From Phytophthora colocasiae (taxonomy: Eukaryota > Oomycota > Peronosporomycetes > Peronosporales > Peronosporaceae): 64,000 nucleotides of DNA. Position 1 is the stretch's first letter, and each line of letters starts with the position of its first letter. Location: assembly GCA_018806915.1 (NCBI GenBank), contig JAGKQI010000098.1, positions 3,100,001-3,164,000 of the forward strand. Reading direction: 5' to 3'. Below the pieces are notes generated by a model. The model saw only the letters and a list, made by a program, of their open reading frames with translations, was not told the DNA's origin and ran no database searches. Positions 43,011 through 53,146 of the stretch are shown here, one piece after another. The translations under genes and the position numbers were made by a program.

Positions 43011-45164
43011 TATTGCTTGAGCACAGTTGCAAAAAATTAGGCAGGGAAACCTGTATTAATAGTTGGCCTATCGACTCGATATGTAGTACATATCGAACAA
43101 CGCCCCATTACGACAACATGTAATTACCATCAGCGCATCCAGTTGGAAGTTCCAACTTGAAACCATGATTTCGCATCGTGCAGCGAGGAACAGCTCAGGC
43201 CAAGTGAAGAACCGGATGTCGAACCTCGCGCAACAGCGTTACCTCGTAAGAGATGAAGTTGCAGTATACTTATCTTCTCTACAGTGTCTTAACTCAAGTA
43301 CACGTAGATACCAAACAGTTCTCGTCCCACCGCTTTGTAAAATACGCAGTCACTCGACGCCCATAATCACGCCACTTCTGCCATTCTGCTTGCTCGTTAG
43401 CTGAAAGCTTTGGAAACAAATCCTTGGTCATCCCGTGGTCATTCTCAGTATCATGCAGCATCATCGAAGCCGTCACTTGATCGTAACGTAAACGTTGGTG
43501 GCCTCGGACGATCGACATCTTTCGACTCGGATCGTTACTGAAGACCACACGTTCCCCAAATGGAACTTTACGCTTGAGTGAACGACCAACACCAGTCTGG
43601 ATGAATCCATTCTTCGGCAATCCAGTGATATCCGCCAGAGTATTGAGCTTATCGTACTGCTCCACAGCATCTTCAATGACTAAACCAGCAGATTCACCCA
43701 GTCTTCCTTCAGCAATAATGGCTCCAGCCACTCGAGTAACAGATTCCTCATGGGTATTCGTAACGTCAGCTTCAGGTGCTTGTCCGTGATCTCCAACGAT
43801 GACAACAATGGTATCGTTTAGAACTCCCTCCTTCTCCATACGATCCATGAATTTTCCCAGCTCCAAGTCGGCAAAGTATCTCATTTCAAGATAATCCTTG
43901 ATCATCTTCTCTTGTTTTTGCCCTTTGTAGAAAGCGGAAAAGTCTGGTTTCTTAGCTGTTGCGTACCATCTCGGACGGGCTTTGAAAGGCGCGTGGCTGG
44001 AGATCGTGTAGTGTGTGGTAAACAGTAGAATTCTCGATTCACCTTTCGCCTCTCGTTGATTCTGCTCTTTGGTTTTATTCACGAGTAAATCTCCAAGCAG
44101 TTGCAAGTTGATGTCGTCATGGACCCCCCAATTGAATCCGCGGTTAGCACCAGAGCGCCAGTCTCCACTTTTAATCCCATAGTCTCTTTGTGCCATCTTT
44201 TTCATATCTTCCGAGTCCCACAACGTATCGTAACCATGTGAAGGAAGGAAAACGTCCCAATTCTCGAAACGCGTCGGACATCCAGTCGTAAAGAACGTCT
44301 CATATCCTTTAGCTTTAAAGAGTTGAGGTAATCCTGAAAGCTTCGTGTTTTTTCTCCCTCCAGTGATCCCTGTCTTCACTGTACTATCATAAGGGACTTG
44401 AGCGAACAATAAACTCTCCAGTGATCGACTCGTTGGGCTACTGGACCACAAATTACGGAGAGCTACGCCACGCTTCGCCCACTTGTCGAAATTGGGAGTA
44501 ATAGTCATATTTGTCCCTTTGAAAAGGTTGGACGGGTCGTCCTTCCCCACGAGATAGCGCGAATCCTGGAACCGAAACGATTCTACCCCGATCACCAGTA
44601 CATTTGGATCTCCACTCGTTACATTGACATCAAAAGCGAGTTCACCTTGAAAGCCAGTAGTACGCCGATAGAGTGAGTCGTTGCTAAACAGCTCGTGCTT
44701 CTCCGTTGAGTGGATACACTCCTCCACCCAAGGTTGACTGCCTTCAACAGTAATCAGTGACGAAGTAGTTGAAGCAGGTTCCAATGCGTGGCCAAACATC
44801 TCGTTAAGTGTCGCGTTTAATCCGGAATAAGCAACCAGAGGTGAACACGCTCTACTTAATACTACCACCGCAGCTGGGAAGCCTATGAAGGCAACCGCAA
44901 CTCGAATGAAGGACTTCCAAAAATCGCCTATGCACACGGACCAAACCTCTCCCATATGGAGGACTATCGACGTACCATATCGGTACCAAGCGATGGTCAG
45001 ACACCAAAGACGTCTGACCAAGTGAGGTGACTTGGTACACGTTTAGTTCTTAGGTCAACGGTGTTTTTCATGTTCTGGGCGAGAACAACGAAAATGCAGC
45101 GAGTTGATCAGAAGCTCTCATTTTCAATTTGCCTACACAAGAGCTACACGTACCTCTGTCTACC

Positions 45165-46227
45165 ATGGCGCCAACCGGAAAGGGGAAAGGCAAGACTAAG
45201 GGGAAGAACTTCACGAAGTCGGAGATCATGCGTAAGGCAGGCTGATGACATTCTATTTAATGGCGTGGCTGACTTGTCTATCCACTTTAGGAATGCTGGA
45301 CATCGTGGAAGATATTCTTCCGTTTGGTGCTGAGCAGTGGCAAAACGCTGCGTCTCAGTTCAACACGAACATCCCTGCAGGTTGGACCGAAAGAGATGGT
45401 GACAGCCTAAAGAGAAAATTCCAGAAGCTCGTGCGAGTGCCCAAGCCGACTGGTACGCGGTAAATGTGCTGCAGTATTGCGTATCCATCTAATTGGTTTG
45501 CGGTCGTGCAGGTGACGGCACGTGTCCGGAGGTGGTTCGACGAGCTAAACGCTTGCAGTACGCCATTGAGGCGGCTATGGCGGTAGTCGATCTCAATGAT
45601 GACTTTGTCGAGGCGGCTCCTGCAGAGCTGCCCGACCGTACTGTTCACTCACCTCGAGTTGAAGAGAACGCTGATGCTGACGGAGCAACAAGTCCTCCAA
45701 CACCAGCGTCGTCTTCGGAGCCTGAACCTCAAACTCCAAGTGACACATCAGCTACATCTACCCCATTGCAGGCTACAGCACGAGCCGGAATGGAGCCGTC
45801 GGAGTTAGCAGAGCTCTCTCGTGCACTTGGCAAGCGCTCGTCGCCCTCCAACACAGACGCGTCGCTCAGCCAAACCGCTAGACGACGCATCAAGCTGGAT
45901 CAGTTGATCGAGAATGTTGCTGATGGTATGCGCTCGGAACGAGAATCACCAGGAGAAGCTCAGTCCATGATGGCCATGTTGTTGGCAATGGAGGAGCGTC
46001 ATGCAGCCCGAGAAGCAGAGTACCGACGTGAGCGGGAGCGGTACGAGCGGCAGCGCGAAGCCCGCGAATCGGTGAATCAGCAAATGCTAACAATGCTTGT
46101 CGCTCAACTTGTGGGCGGAAAATTCGTGTATCCAAAAGACACGACCAACCAAGATCGCACGGAAGATGACGCGGTAGGTGCCAACAACGACGAGAGCAAG
46201 CACGAGGAGAGCAAGCGCGAGGAGTAA
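45165..46227 (+). CDS. PIF/Harbinger Myb/SANT-like DNA-binding protein (three exons)
   Basis: Exons 45165-45231, 45291-45452 and 45512-46227 give 314 residues in frame. Lys-rich start (MAPTGKGKGKTKGKNF), then a trihelix/SANT-like domain: MLDIVEDILPFGAEQWQNAA, ERDGDSLKRKFQKLVRVPKP and TGDGTCPEVVRRAKRLQYAI. A Ser/Pro-rich linker and a long Arg/Glu coiled coil (RHAAREAEYRRERERYERQR) follow. In PIF/Harbinger elements this protein binds the ends and brings the transposase to DNA and the nucleus. Intact here, in contrast to the transposase. Confidence 0.8.
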
Positions 46228-46293
46228 GTGGGGTCAAGCTCACGATTGTTAGAAGTAAATGGACGAGCTCTACAAACAATCAGAAAAATACAT

Positions 46294-47275
46294 TTACTTG
46301 TTTGGCGTGAATACCGTGCGAATTTGGCTAATCCCTGTTGTGCGTACGCGTAAGTTGTACAAATGATAGATATTCCACAAAAGCAAAGCACGCTTGTTTG
46401 GATCAAACGGCAAGGGTAGCTGTAAACGTCGAAAGCATTTAGAAGCACAGCCCATACCCCATTCAGCAGCCTGCCGGACGGAGGTAATAGCTGCACTCAT
46501 TGCCAACAAGCCGACTCGGCATTCCGGACTTGCTCGTTCAAGATCTCCGTCTTTAAGTGGAGTTATGATTCTCATCCGACAGGAAGCGCTGACGGGAAAA
46601 GCCGAATCTGTAGCACAGCATCCTTTATCCATAGTTTTAACTGGATTCCCTAACACTCGCTGGAGTTGACGGCTCATCTCGCCGTCGTTCCAGGAGCCAG
46701 GAAGTGACAGTAGCCTCGGGAATGTCTCTCAAAGCCGCTTGCAAAGCTTTTTCTGCATATTGCATCGTTCTACTTAGTGTAGCTGGAGGAACTCCGAATA
46801 ACTCGCAAAGAGTCTTTTGCTCAACGGCGGCGGTGTAGAAGTGGAGCAAACACGCGAGAACGTTGTTCTTAGTCGTGAATCGACGAGGTCGACCTCGTTT
46901 CGACGGACCAGACTTGACAACATAATGACGGCTAAATACCTTCAGCAGCATATCGTATGTGACTGGGTCAATGGATACGGTGCTAATGAACGACTTGCGG
47001 CAGCGTGCCCGATACATGTGCGCCCACGCACAATATTAGTTCGACAGCAAGGACGCAGCCGTCACGTAGTTTCGCTCACGATCGAGCATCCGTAGCCGCA
47101 GTAACATTGCCAGACGCTTGACTTGTGCACAGTACCGCAGTCTTCGTTCCCGGTCTTGGACGAAGAGCATCATCGCAACGCGAGCAACAGCACCTTGACG
47201 ACGCATGAGCATCGACAGAAATTCCGAACTAAGCTCTGCCCTTTGGGATGTTTTTGGTGGGCTCGAGTGGACCAA
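46294..47275 (-). pseudogene. PIF/Harbinger DDE transposase, degenerate
   Basis: The N-terminal part (RLRYCAQVKRLAMLLRLRML) reaches an in-frame TAA near 47038, resumes as MYRARCRKSFISTVSIDP and GVPPATLSRTMQYAEKAL, then loses frame near 46670. The frame that follows keeps only the last part of the DDE_Tnp_4 domain: CATDSAFPVS, LKDGDLERASPECR, TSVRQAAEWGMG (catalytic Glu) and NLRVRTTGISQI. The segment holding the first catalytic Asp is missing, joined close to where PGSWNDGEM is encoded. Nonsense, frameshift and internal deletion make it inactive. Confidence 0.8.
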
Positions 47276-48048
47276 AGGAGGACTATACCACCACCAAGTG
47301 GTGTACTATATCGCACCCACATATGGGTTTGGTACGGCATGTGGGAGATTTTTGGAAGTCCTTCAATAGATGTCTTGTAAATAGGTTTCTGATAATTGGA
47401 AGAGTTCTCAGTGTTTGTGTCTTCACTTCCTTCCTCCAGAGCGACCTCCACGTACTTTGTACGCATGGATGCCATCTTCGAAGGCTCAAAGGGATTCCAC
47501 GTCGATAGATCTGACCATTTAGCCCTTGTACGTACAATGGCAAAGACCGTAGCGAAAGTTGTCAGTACAGTTCCACCGACGTAACCTCGGTGAATTTCTT
47601 CGGCGGAGATTGGAGCGGCACTGGCGAATTCGCGCTCGTTAATGGCCATCATAACGAGATCGAAGGTGAAGCGCATATCGCGGTTCACCACGAGCAACAA
47701 GTCGGCTACAAACGGGATCATCATGACAACGAACAACAGCCAGGACACCACAAACGTCGCGATATTTCCGCAGAGTTCTGTCTCAAATCCTTTGACGGTC
47801 TTGTGCTTTAACCTGTCGAAGAAGCTCAGAACACACACGAAGTAGGTGGTGCAGACGACATCTTCCAGGAATCCAAGTCCCAAGGCTGCGACTTTTGCAC
47901 TCGACGTGTAATCTGTAGGACTGCTGTACATCGCGACCAGTTCATTGAGTGCAAGACATCGACTCGTGGAGAAGCAGAAGAGTACGAAAGCGTAGACGAA
48001 CAACCAACCACACCACGGAAACGCTGACAAGTCCGCAACCAATTGCAT

Positions 48049-48340
48049 GCTCAATAACGCTATCTGTCTCGGTCTTTCTTGGTCAATGAATGGTGCAGCC
48101 TGGAAGTTTGCAAATGTAAGGCAGGCGCTTCTGAAACTTGAGCGGGAATTTTCTGTCAGAGCACGACTCGTGTTCCGTGGTTGCAAACGACGAAGTTATG
48201 ATCATTCGGTTCATCATGCTCCCGTATGGTTGAGCCGGGAACTGCAGCCAAATCTTCAGATGACCTCAGTTCTTAGGATTTGAATCGCCATACAGATAAG
48301 GTACATGTACAGTACATGGAGTGTTTGCTTGTTGGAGTTT
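48049..48340. other. Intergenic region
   Basis: About 290 bp; the open 5' extension of sulfatase paralogue 2 covers part of it (to 48186) but has no ATG. Nothing else recognised. Confidence 0.35.
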
Positions 48341-49054
48341 TTAACGAGCTCTAAATAGTGCATCGGCGTAATATGTGGGGGATTTTGTAGCATCCGTCGG
48401 TGTTGGGCTTCGGAGCCGGTACATCTGACCTGGGCGTGTTGGTGACGACCCAATGCTCGCTCGGCTTTTAACCTTGTGTTTGGAAACCATTTCTTCAGTG
48501 AACTTTTGACTCTGAGAGCGGCGAGCAAGTCTCCGTACGTGAAGTCGAACGCGTGATTTTTCACTGGAGCTCACGTCACTTATTGGAGAAGCATTGGGAC
48601 CTGGCACATCGGGACTCGAAGGCTGAATATTGGTTTGTTCCGATAGTCTTGGAGGCCTTTCCGAAGTAAGATCGCCTGAGCACTGCTCCTGCTGTGCCGG
48701 CATTGCCTTGATAGCATTCGATTGCTTTTCCGAGTTGTGCGTTCCTCGAAGAAGAGTCTCTTTCAAGTTGGTTTTCAAGTCTTGCAATGATTTCAATATT
48801 GCAGCCTCTCGTTCAAGCGCTTGTCGTATCTGTATATTTCCCGGTTCCCCCATCGTCACTGATACATCTTCCTTTGCTTCAGTCGATTCGTCCGGTTTAC
48901 TATCAAAGTATTGCTTGGCTGCAGCTTGGTTCGGTTTCCGACTTTCCCGTCGTCGCTCTCTCAACTGTATCAACTGCTCACGGATATCCACGCCAACGCC
49001 AAACTTGATAGTCGGATCGTTCTCAGTTCTCTCATGATTAATTGCCGTGTACAT
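48341..49054 (-). CDS. Unrecognised coiled-coil protein downstream of Fanzor copy 2
   Basis: 237 residues from the ATG at 49054, intact and without introns. I recognise no domain. Features: a charged helix IREQLIQLRERRRESRKP, a coiled coil EREAAILKSLQDLKTNLKET, a Ser/Pro-rich stretch, and a basic tail (VRLHVRRLARRSQSQK) ending SPTYYADALFRAR. The end of the Fanzor copy 2 element lies one base upstream of this ATG, so the native leader and promoter have been displaced about 10 kb away. An alternative is that this is the C-terminal tail of the ion-channel gene at 59.5-61.3 kb, cut off by the insertions; both are on the minus strand in that order, but the intervening cyclic-nucleotide domain is not seen. 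Confidence 0.6.
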   Translation of the reverse strand: MYTAINHERTENDPTIKFGVGVDIREQLIQLRERRRESRKPNQAAAKQYFDSKPDESTEAKEDVSVTMGEPGNIQIRQALEREAAILKSLQDLKTNLKETLLRGTHNSEKQSNAIKAMPAQQEQCSGDLTSERPPRLSEQTNIQPSSPDVPGPNASPISDVSSSEKSRVRLHVRRLARRSQSQKFTEEMVSKHKVKSRASIGSSPTRPGQMYRLRSPTPTDATKSPTYYADALFRAR

Positions 49055-49055
49055 C

Positions 49056-49270
49056 GAACTAAAACTCTACACCTAAGGTTTTGATCGTTTGTACGAACGT
49101 CGCCTGCAATGAAGTGCTCCAGTCCTCGTAATGCCGATTTCCTCTTTTTTTGGTCTGAGAGGAACCGGCGGTCAACATCGCTCCTCCTTTTTTTAGGGAG
49201 GAGTCGTTCTCACGCGAGTGAGACCACCCAGCGGATGGATGGGCTGAAGATTGGTTATTGTCGTGGGAGG
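49056..49270 (-). ncRNA. Candidate omega-RNA (guide-RNA scaffold), Fanzor copy 2
   Basis: 215 bp following the stop codon, strongly conserved with copy 1. The same two hairpins are present: CTCCTCC/GGAGGAG (49181-49203, one loop base changed, stem intact) and TCTCAC-GCGA-GTGAGA (49208-49223). The putative guide begins at 49055 on the minus strand and would include the start codon of the neighbouring gene. Confidence 0.55.
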
Positions 49271-51394
49271 CTAGCGCCGGAGACGGAGAGGCCGCTGCGA
49301 AATGCCCGCGAGCTGATTCTGCAGTATGCTGAGGATGTTCTTGGCCGCGTTGACGTCTCGATCCACTGACTTCCCGCACCCGCCGTGCTTGCGCAGGCAG
49401 TGCAGCACCTTGTGGACGGGAACCTTGCGAACGACGCCGTCTCGACACATGCGCATGACTCTCTGATTCTCGAGATTCTCTGGCGTCTGACAGTCGAAGT
49501 GCTTCTTGCTCGTCCAGAACTCATCCACGACCACGACCTCACAATAGCGGGAGAGCTTGCGAGCAAACGCCTTCACTGGTCCGGCGACACTACGCTTGAT
49601 CAAGCCCTCACCCGCCATTCCACTGTCGCCGAAGCCAACCACTGTCTTGGTTCCTCGCGTTCCCGCCAGCTCGAAGCAGGCTCGGTCCAACTGCGCGGTT
49701 CTGAGTGTGTAGCGACGAAACTTCAGTTTGCGAAAGAATACGTCCATGAAGAACGAAAGAAGTTCCTTTCCGTGCTCGAACCAGAACTCAATTGCCTTGG
49801 AGAAAGTCTCGATCGATGAGGTTTTCTTTGTTGGGGTACTCTTCAGCAGTCCACGGATTTCAGGCGACTTGTCAATGCGGTGCCGCGACTTGCGGTTCGA
49901 CCTGGAGTACCCGCTAGCACGGTAGAAGTCGGACGTGCGGAAGCGGACTGCCTTCCCCTCCTGGTTGACGGCCGTGATGAAATCCGTGCGACCAGGGTCA
50001 ATCCCCCACACCTCATCGTACTCCTCCGCTCTCCCCTTCGGAGACTTCGCGAGCGGCACCCCCAGTACATCGGACACGTTCTTGTCCTTCGACTTCTCAG
50101 TCTTCCCGTCCTTGCCTTTCTTCTTCTTCCCTTTCCCACGCGTTGGCCGGTTCATGTGGACTCCGACGCCGTAGCCGTCCGTTGTAATCTCGCGGTGGAA
50201 GCTGCGGACCCCGGCCTTCTCCATCTCGTCAACGCGGAAGAGTCGACGCCACCATTGGCCGGCCATTGCGATCCAAGGCGCATTACTCTTTAAGCTCTGT
50301 TCCAGCGTCCACCTAGCCCCGTCATGCGTGATCCAGAGATCCCGACTGATGTCCGGACTGCGCTTGAGCAGCGAACGCAGGCCCGTCGAGTCCACCTTGC
50401 AGTAGTTGGCTTCAAAGCCCTGCTTGGTCGGAAGGAGGCAGAACACCCGCTTCTCCACGAACTTCGGCTTCTCTTTGTTGTCGGTGTTGTACTTTTCGAT
50501 GTCCGACAGGAACTCGTGAAACATCGGCAGTAAGTCGTGCGGCGCCCAGCTGATCTTGCCGCTCGCCACGCGAGGGATCTTTCCTCGTAGTTCTGCGATG
50601 ATAGGATCGATAACGCGGACGTACGTCGGGTCGAACTCCTCAACAGCGAACACCTTGTTGAGAACTTCATGCGCATCCTTCCGAGAGATCTCGTAGTGAT
50701 CGATAACGAACGTGCGCAGTCTCTTGGCAAAGTTCCGTACAACTGTGTTCTTGGCATTCGTTGCCATCTGCTTTGCCGCTGCTTGGAACCAGCCACTGTT
50801 CAGGTGCACCGTATTGGCTTGAGCGCGTTCACCTCGCATCCTCTGGAAATTGTCGCTTGCGAGCTCCAGGTCTGCGTTCTTCACCTTCTGAGTTGTCAAC
50901 CACTCTTGATAGCCACTCTCGGTGAACGCCGGCACGGTGACTGGGAAGTCCTTCAGCATGCCGATCTTGCCGCCATCGAGCCAGAGCTGCCTCCTGTCCT
51001 TAGCCGCTTGTGTTGACAGGAATGTCTCGTACTTTGCTTGACGCGGTGTGCTCGTGACCAGACTCAGACACAGTTGATAGAATTCGTTGTCGATTACACA
51101 GAGAGGCCTCCCTGCGCTGAGTTGCGTCAGTGCGTAGTAGTTCGCCAGCAAGTAGGCTTCAGCGACCGCGTAGTTGACCTCTTGGATGCACTCGTCCCAA
51201 GCGAGTCCTCTCGCCTCGGGCTTGCTGAAGGCCCTGAGCGTCTTCTTCATCACAAAGAAGTCCAAAGTCTTGTTCATAGCGATTCGGTCCTTAGCATCCT
51301 GGCGCTTGGCTCTCTTCGGAGGTGGTGACGGCGATGGAGGCGTCTCAGGGACGATATCGTCTTTGTAAGTTCGCTTGTCCGGCGGGAGGCGCAA
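49271..51394 (-). CDS. Fanzor RNA-guided nuclease homologue, copy 2 (codons 5-711)
   Basis: 707 uninterrupted codons. The first four (M-S-G-R) and the start codon lie beyond the Gypsy insertion at 59279-59268, so the complete protein would be 711 residues. N-terminal NLS-like PPPKRAKRQDAK; a helical recognition part (about 40-400) with WWRRLFRVDEMEKAG; a second Lys-rich block GKGKKKKGKDGKTEKSKDK; RuvC-I GIDPGRTDF (D470 in full numbering), RuvC-II VVDEFWTSKKH (E629) and RuvC-III DRDVNAAKNI (D684). Between the last two lies a zinc-ribbon-like cluster (H-x2-C, then C-x6-C in CLRKHGGC) differing from TnpB CxxC pairs. All catalytic residues are present. The family comprises TnpB-like nucleases guided by RNA from the element 3' end. 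Without the 5' part it has no ATG until codon 40 of this stretch. Confidence 0.88.
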   Translation of the reverse strand: MRLPPDKRTYKDDIVPETPPSPSPPPKRAKRQDAKDRIAMNKTLDFFVMKKTLRAFSKPEARGLAWDECIQEVNYAVAEAYLLANYYALTQLSAGRPLCVIDNEFYQLCLSLVTSTPRQAKYETFLSTQAAKDRRQLWLDGGKIGMLKDFPVTVPAFTESGYQEWLTTQKVKNADLELASDNFQRMRGERAQANTVHLNSGWFQAAAKQMATNAKNTVVRNFAKRLRTFVIDHYEISRKDAHEVLNKVFAVEEFDPTYVRVIDPIIAELRGKIPRVASGKISWAPHDLLPMFHEFLSDIEKYNTDNKEKPKFVEKRVFCLLPTKQGFEANYCKVDSTGLRSLLKRSPDISRDLWITHDGARWTLEQSLKSNAPWIAMAGQWWRRLFRVDEMEKAGVRSFHREITTDGYGVGVHMNRPTRGKGKKKKGKDGKTEKSKDKNVSDVLGVPLAKSPKGRAEEYDEVWGIDPGRTDFITAVNQEGKAVRFRTSDFYRASGYSRSNRKSRHRIDKSPEIRGLLKSTPTKKTSSIETFSKAIEFWFEHGKELLSFFMDVFFRKLKFRRYTLRTAQLDRACFELAGTRGTKTVVGFGDSGMAGEGLIKRSVAGPVKAFARKLSRYCEVVVVDEFWTSKKHFDCQTPENLENQRVMRMCRDGVVRKVPVHKVLHCLRKHGGCGKSVDRDVNAAKNILSILQNQLAGISQRPLRLRR
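51390..51394 (+). repeat. Target-site duplication CGCAA (left), Gypsy element 2
   Basis: Identical to 59263-59267. The duplicated bases belong to codons 5-6 of the Fanzor gene. Confidence 0.92.
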
Positions 51395-51806
51395 TGTAAC
51401 GGGGTTACACGGCGCTGCGCGCCTTGGCTACAATAGGTGTGGTATACACCATCCAGGTCACAAGTCACAGATCCGTGTACAACACATAGTGTTTCTCACA
51501 CGTCACATATGTAGCCAGTTGCTGGCTGTTAGCTCAGAGCCACACATTACATTTGATTAGGATTTAGTATGTTAGATACTAAATCCGTTACATTCAGGAT
51601 TAGGGCAATAAAATAAATAAAAATCAGTTTGCATTTTACATAATTAGTGTTAGTTCCTTTATTATAGGGACACTGATTGTGAGAGTCCCGTATTTAGTGG
51701 ACTACTTGGTTCTTGTATAGAACCGAAGGCTAGTGCCTTGCAAGCAGGACTCTACGAGTCAACCCAACTTCCTCTGTGCCGTGCACACCTACGCAGCCCC
51801 GCTGCA
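51395..51806 (+). repeat. 5' LTR of Gypsy element 2
   Basis: 412 bp, TG...CA. Followed by TCTGGTAGCACTTG, whose TGGTAGC may be the primer-binding site. Contains a palindromic TTAGTATGTTAGATACTAAA near 51570. Confidence 0.93.
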
Positions 51807-51863
51807 TCTGGTAGCACTTGTAGTCAATCCAACTCCTGAGTTGAAGACTGTTTCTCTGTGAGA

Positions 51864-52834
51864 ATGGAGCCAGAAGCATACGCTCACTTGACTCCGAGTC
51901 AGCGGGACACGCTTAACAAGCTTACGTCCTTGCTGGGCCCTGAAGGTATGGCGCACCTTGCGTCTCAAGGGCCGGAGGCCGTCAACGCGCGCCTGGAGGC
52001 ATTTGCCTCGTACGAGAACGCTCTCGTTGAGCACATTCAGCGGAATGTAAAAGGAGTTAATCCCGCTCCGAGAGCTAAGCCCGTCACGCGCAGCGTGAAG
52101 ACCTTTCACGGGCACGAAGGAGAGAACCTCCTATTGTGAACCCGAGAGGTCGAGATGGCCATGGGGGCCGCTATGCTCCAGTTGGAAGGCCAACGCGTGG
52201 CGTTCGCCATCTCTAAGCTCGAAGGTCGAGCACGAGAATGGGCCTTGACGTCTGGGACGTCGGTAGAAATGGCCTTCCCCACTTGGGGTGAGCTTAAGGC
52301 CAAACTTACGCAAGTATTTGCTCCACCTAACCAGGCGTATCGCGTGCGGTCACGCATCCTCGCTTGCCGACAGGGCAAGAAGGACCTGGTGGACTATGTC
52401 CAAGAGCTGCGCACGCTCATTGCCGGCATGGCTGCCGATCCTCTACCTGAGGTGGTCACTGTGACTATCTTCATGGAAGGTCTGAGAGCTGGCGTGGCCA
52501 GGACGGAGGCATTCCGTCAGAATCCTCGCACCTTCGAGGACGCTGTTAGCGTGGCATTGAATGCTGAACACAACTTTAAGTTGTCGAGGGTCGGTGCTAA
52601 TAGCACAGGGTCCGGGGACCCGAACCCATGGACCTCAGCTATGCTGAAGATGAAGTAGCCGAGCTACGAGCTGCGGTGCAGCGTATGAGCACTCGTCGGT
52701 GCTACACGTGTGGTAGTCCCACACACCTGAGGCCCAACTGCCCTCTGCGCAAAGAGCGCGCCGGCCAGAATGGCCGCAACCCTGTCGCGGGTCCCGCTTT
52801 GGGCTCTGCCCAGGGAAACGACGGCTCCCAGTAG
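51864..52834 (+). pseudogene. Gypsy element 2 gag, nonsense and frameshift
   Basis: Starts MEPEAYAHLTPSQRDTL at 51864. A TGA at 52137-52139 stands where Trp is expected (EGENLLL-stop-TREVEMAM). The capsid region continues in the same frame (WGELKAKLTQVFAPPNQAYR; KDLVDYVQELRTLI). Near 52620 the frame changes to MDLSYAEDEVAELRAAVQRM and one CCHC knuckle CYTCGSPTHLRPNC. The conserved PMDLS linker spans the shift, so this looks like a mutation, although -1 frameshifting cannot be excluded. Confidence 0.85.
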
Positions 52835-53111
52835 ACGCGGGGCGGTCTACTGGGAAGAACTGAGTTCTGCAGTGCGTGAGAGGCACTGGGGCTCAGCCCC
52901 GAAGAGCTCCGTGCTCTTGAACACGGAACGTGTGAGCAAGCAGGGCTTGCTGGTCGTCCATGTGGACGTGAAGGGCTTCGAGAAGCCGTGGATCGTGTTG
53001 ATCGATTCAGGAGCGTCTGGCAACTACGTCAGACGCTCCACCGTTGAGGTAGTCAGCAATATGCTGAGGCGCTTCGAGCGCGAAGAGGTGACACCGTCAC
53101 TGTCCGTCTAG
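52770..53111 (+). pseudogene. Gypsy element 2 aspartic protease region
   Basis: Protease core VLIDSGASGNYVRRSTVEVV with canonical DSGAS. The frame is lost near 53090 in the GAAGAGGTGACACC stretch; the next frame continues TVTVRLATGVRVTAAKVPMD into the pol reading frame, consistent with loss of one base. Confidence 0.8.
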
Positions 53112-53146
53112 CGACGGGCGTCCGTGTCACGGCAGCCAAGGTCCCC

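Larger units (their letters stand above)
44908..47364. mobile_element. PIF/Harbinger transposon with TIRs and AAT target duplication
   Basis: Ends are inverted copies starting GAAGGACTTCCAAAAATC (44908-44925 and complement 47347-47364), flanked by AAT at 44905-44907 and 47365-47367; 3-bp duplications are the PIF/Harbinger hallmark. It holds the two genes expected of this superfamily, a Myb/SANT-like protein (+) and a DDE transposase (-), arranged convergently. The transposase is broken, so this copy is not autonomous. Confidence 0.85.
43294..48048 (-). pseudogene. Sulfatase-fold membrane protein paralogue 2, split by a transposon
   Basis: The N-terminal half (48048 to 47365: WCGWLFVYAFVLFCF, FVVSWLLFVVMMIPFVADLL) and the C-terminal half (44907 to 43294: VIGVESFRFQDSRYL, TSRSLESLLFAQ, HYTISSHAPF, VGDHGQAPEA) lie either side of a 2457-bp PIF/Harbinger insertion flanked by an AAT duplication. 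Without the insertion and one copy of the duplication, the frame passes directly from YKTSI to RVAVAFIG, aligning with paralogue 1. No other disabling change was noticed in the C-terminal half. The first ATG is at 48048; an upstream open stretch to 48186 lacks an ATG, so a further 5' exon is possible. As it stands the C-terminal half lacks its membrane anchor. Confidence 0.85.

Noticed and set aside
45061..45333. Alternative 90-codon frame at the start of the PIF/Harbinger Myb-like gene
   Set aside because: The spliced three-exon reading keeps the conserved SANT-like domain in frame; this frame reads through an intron.
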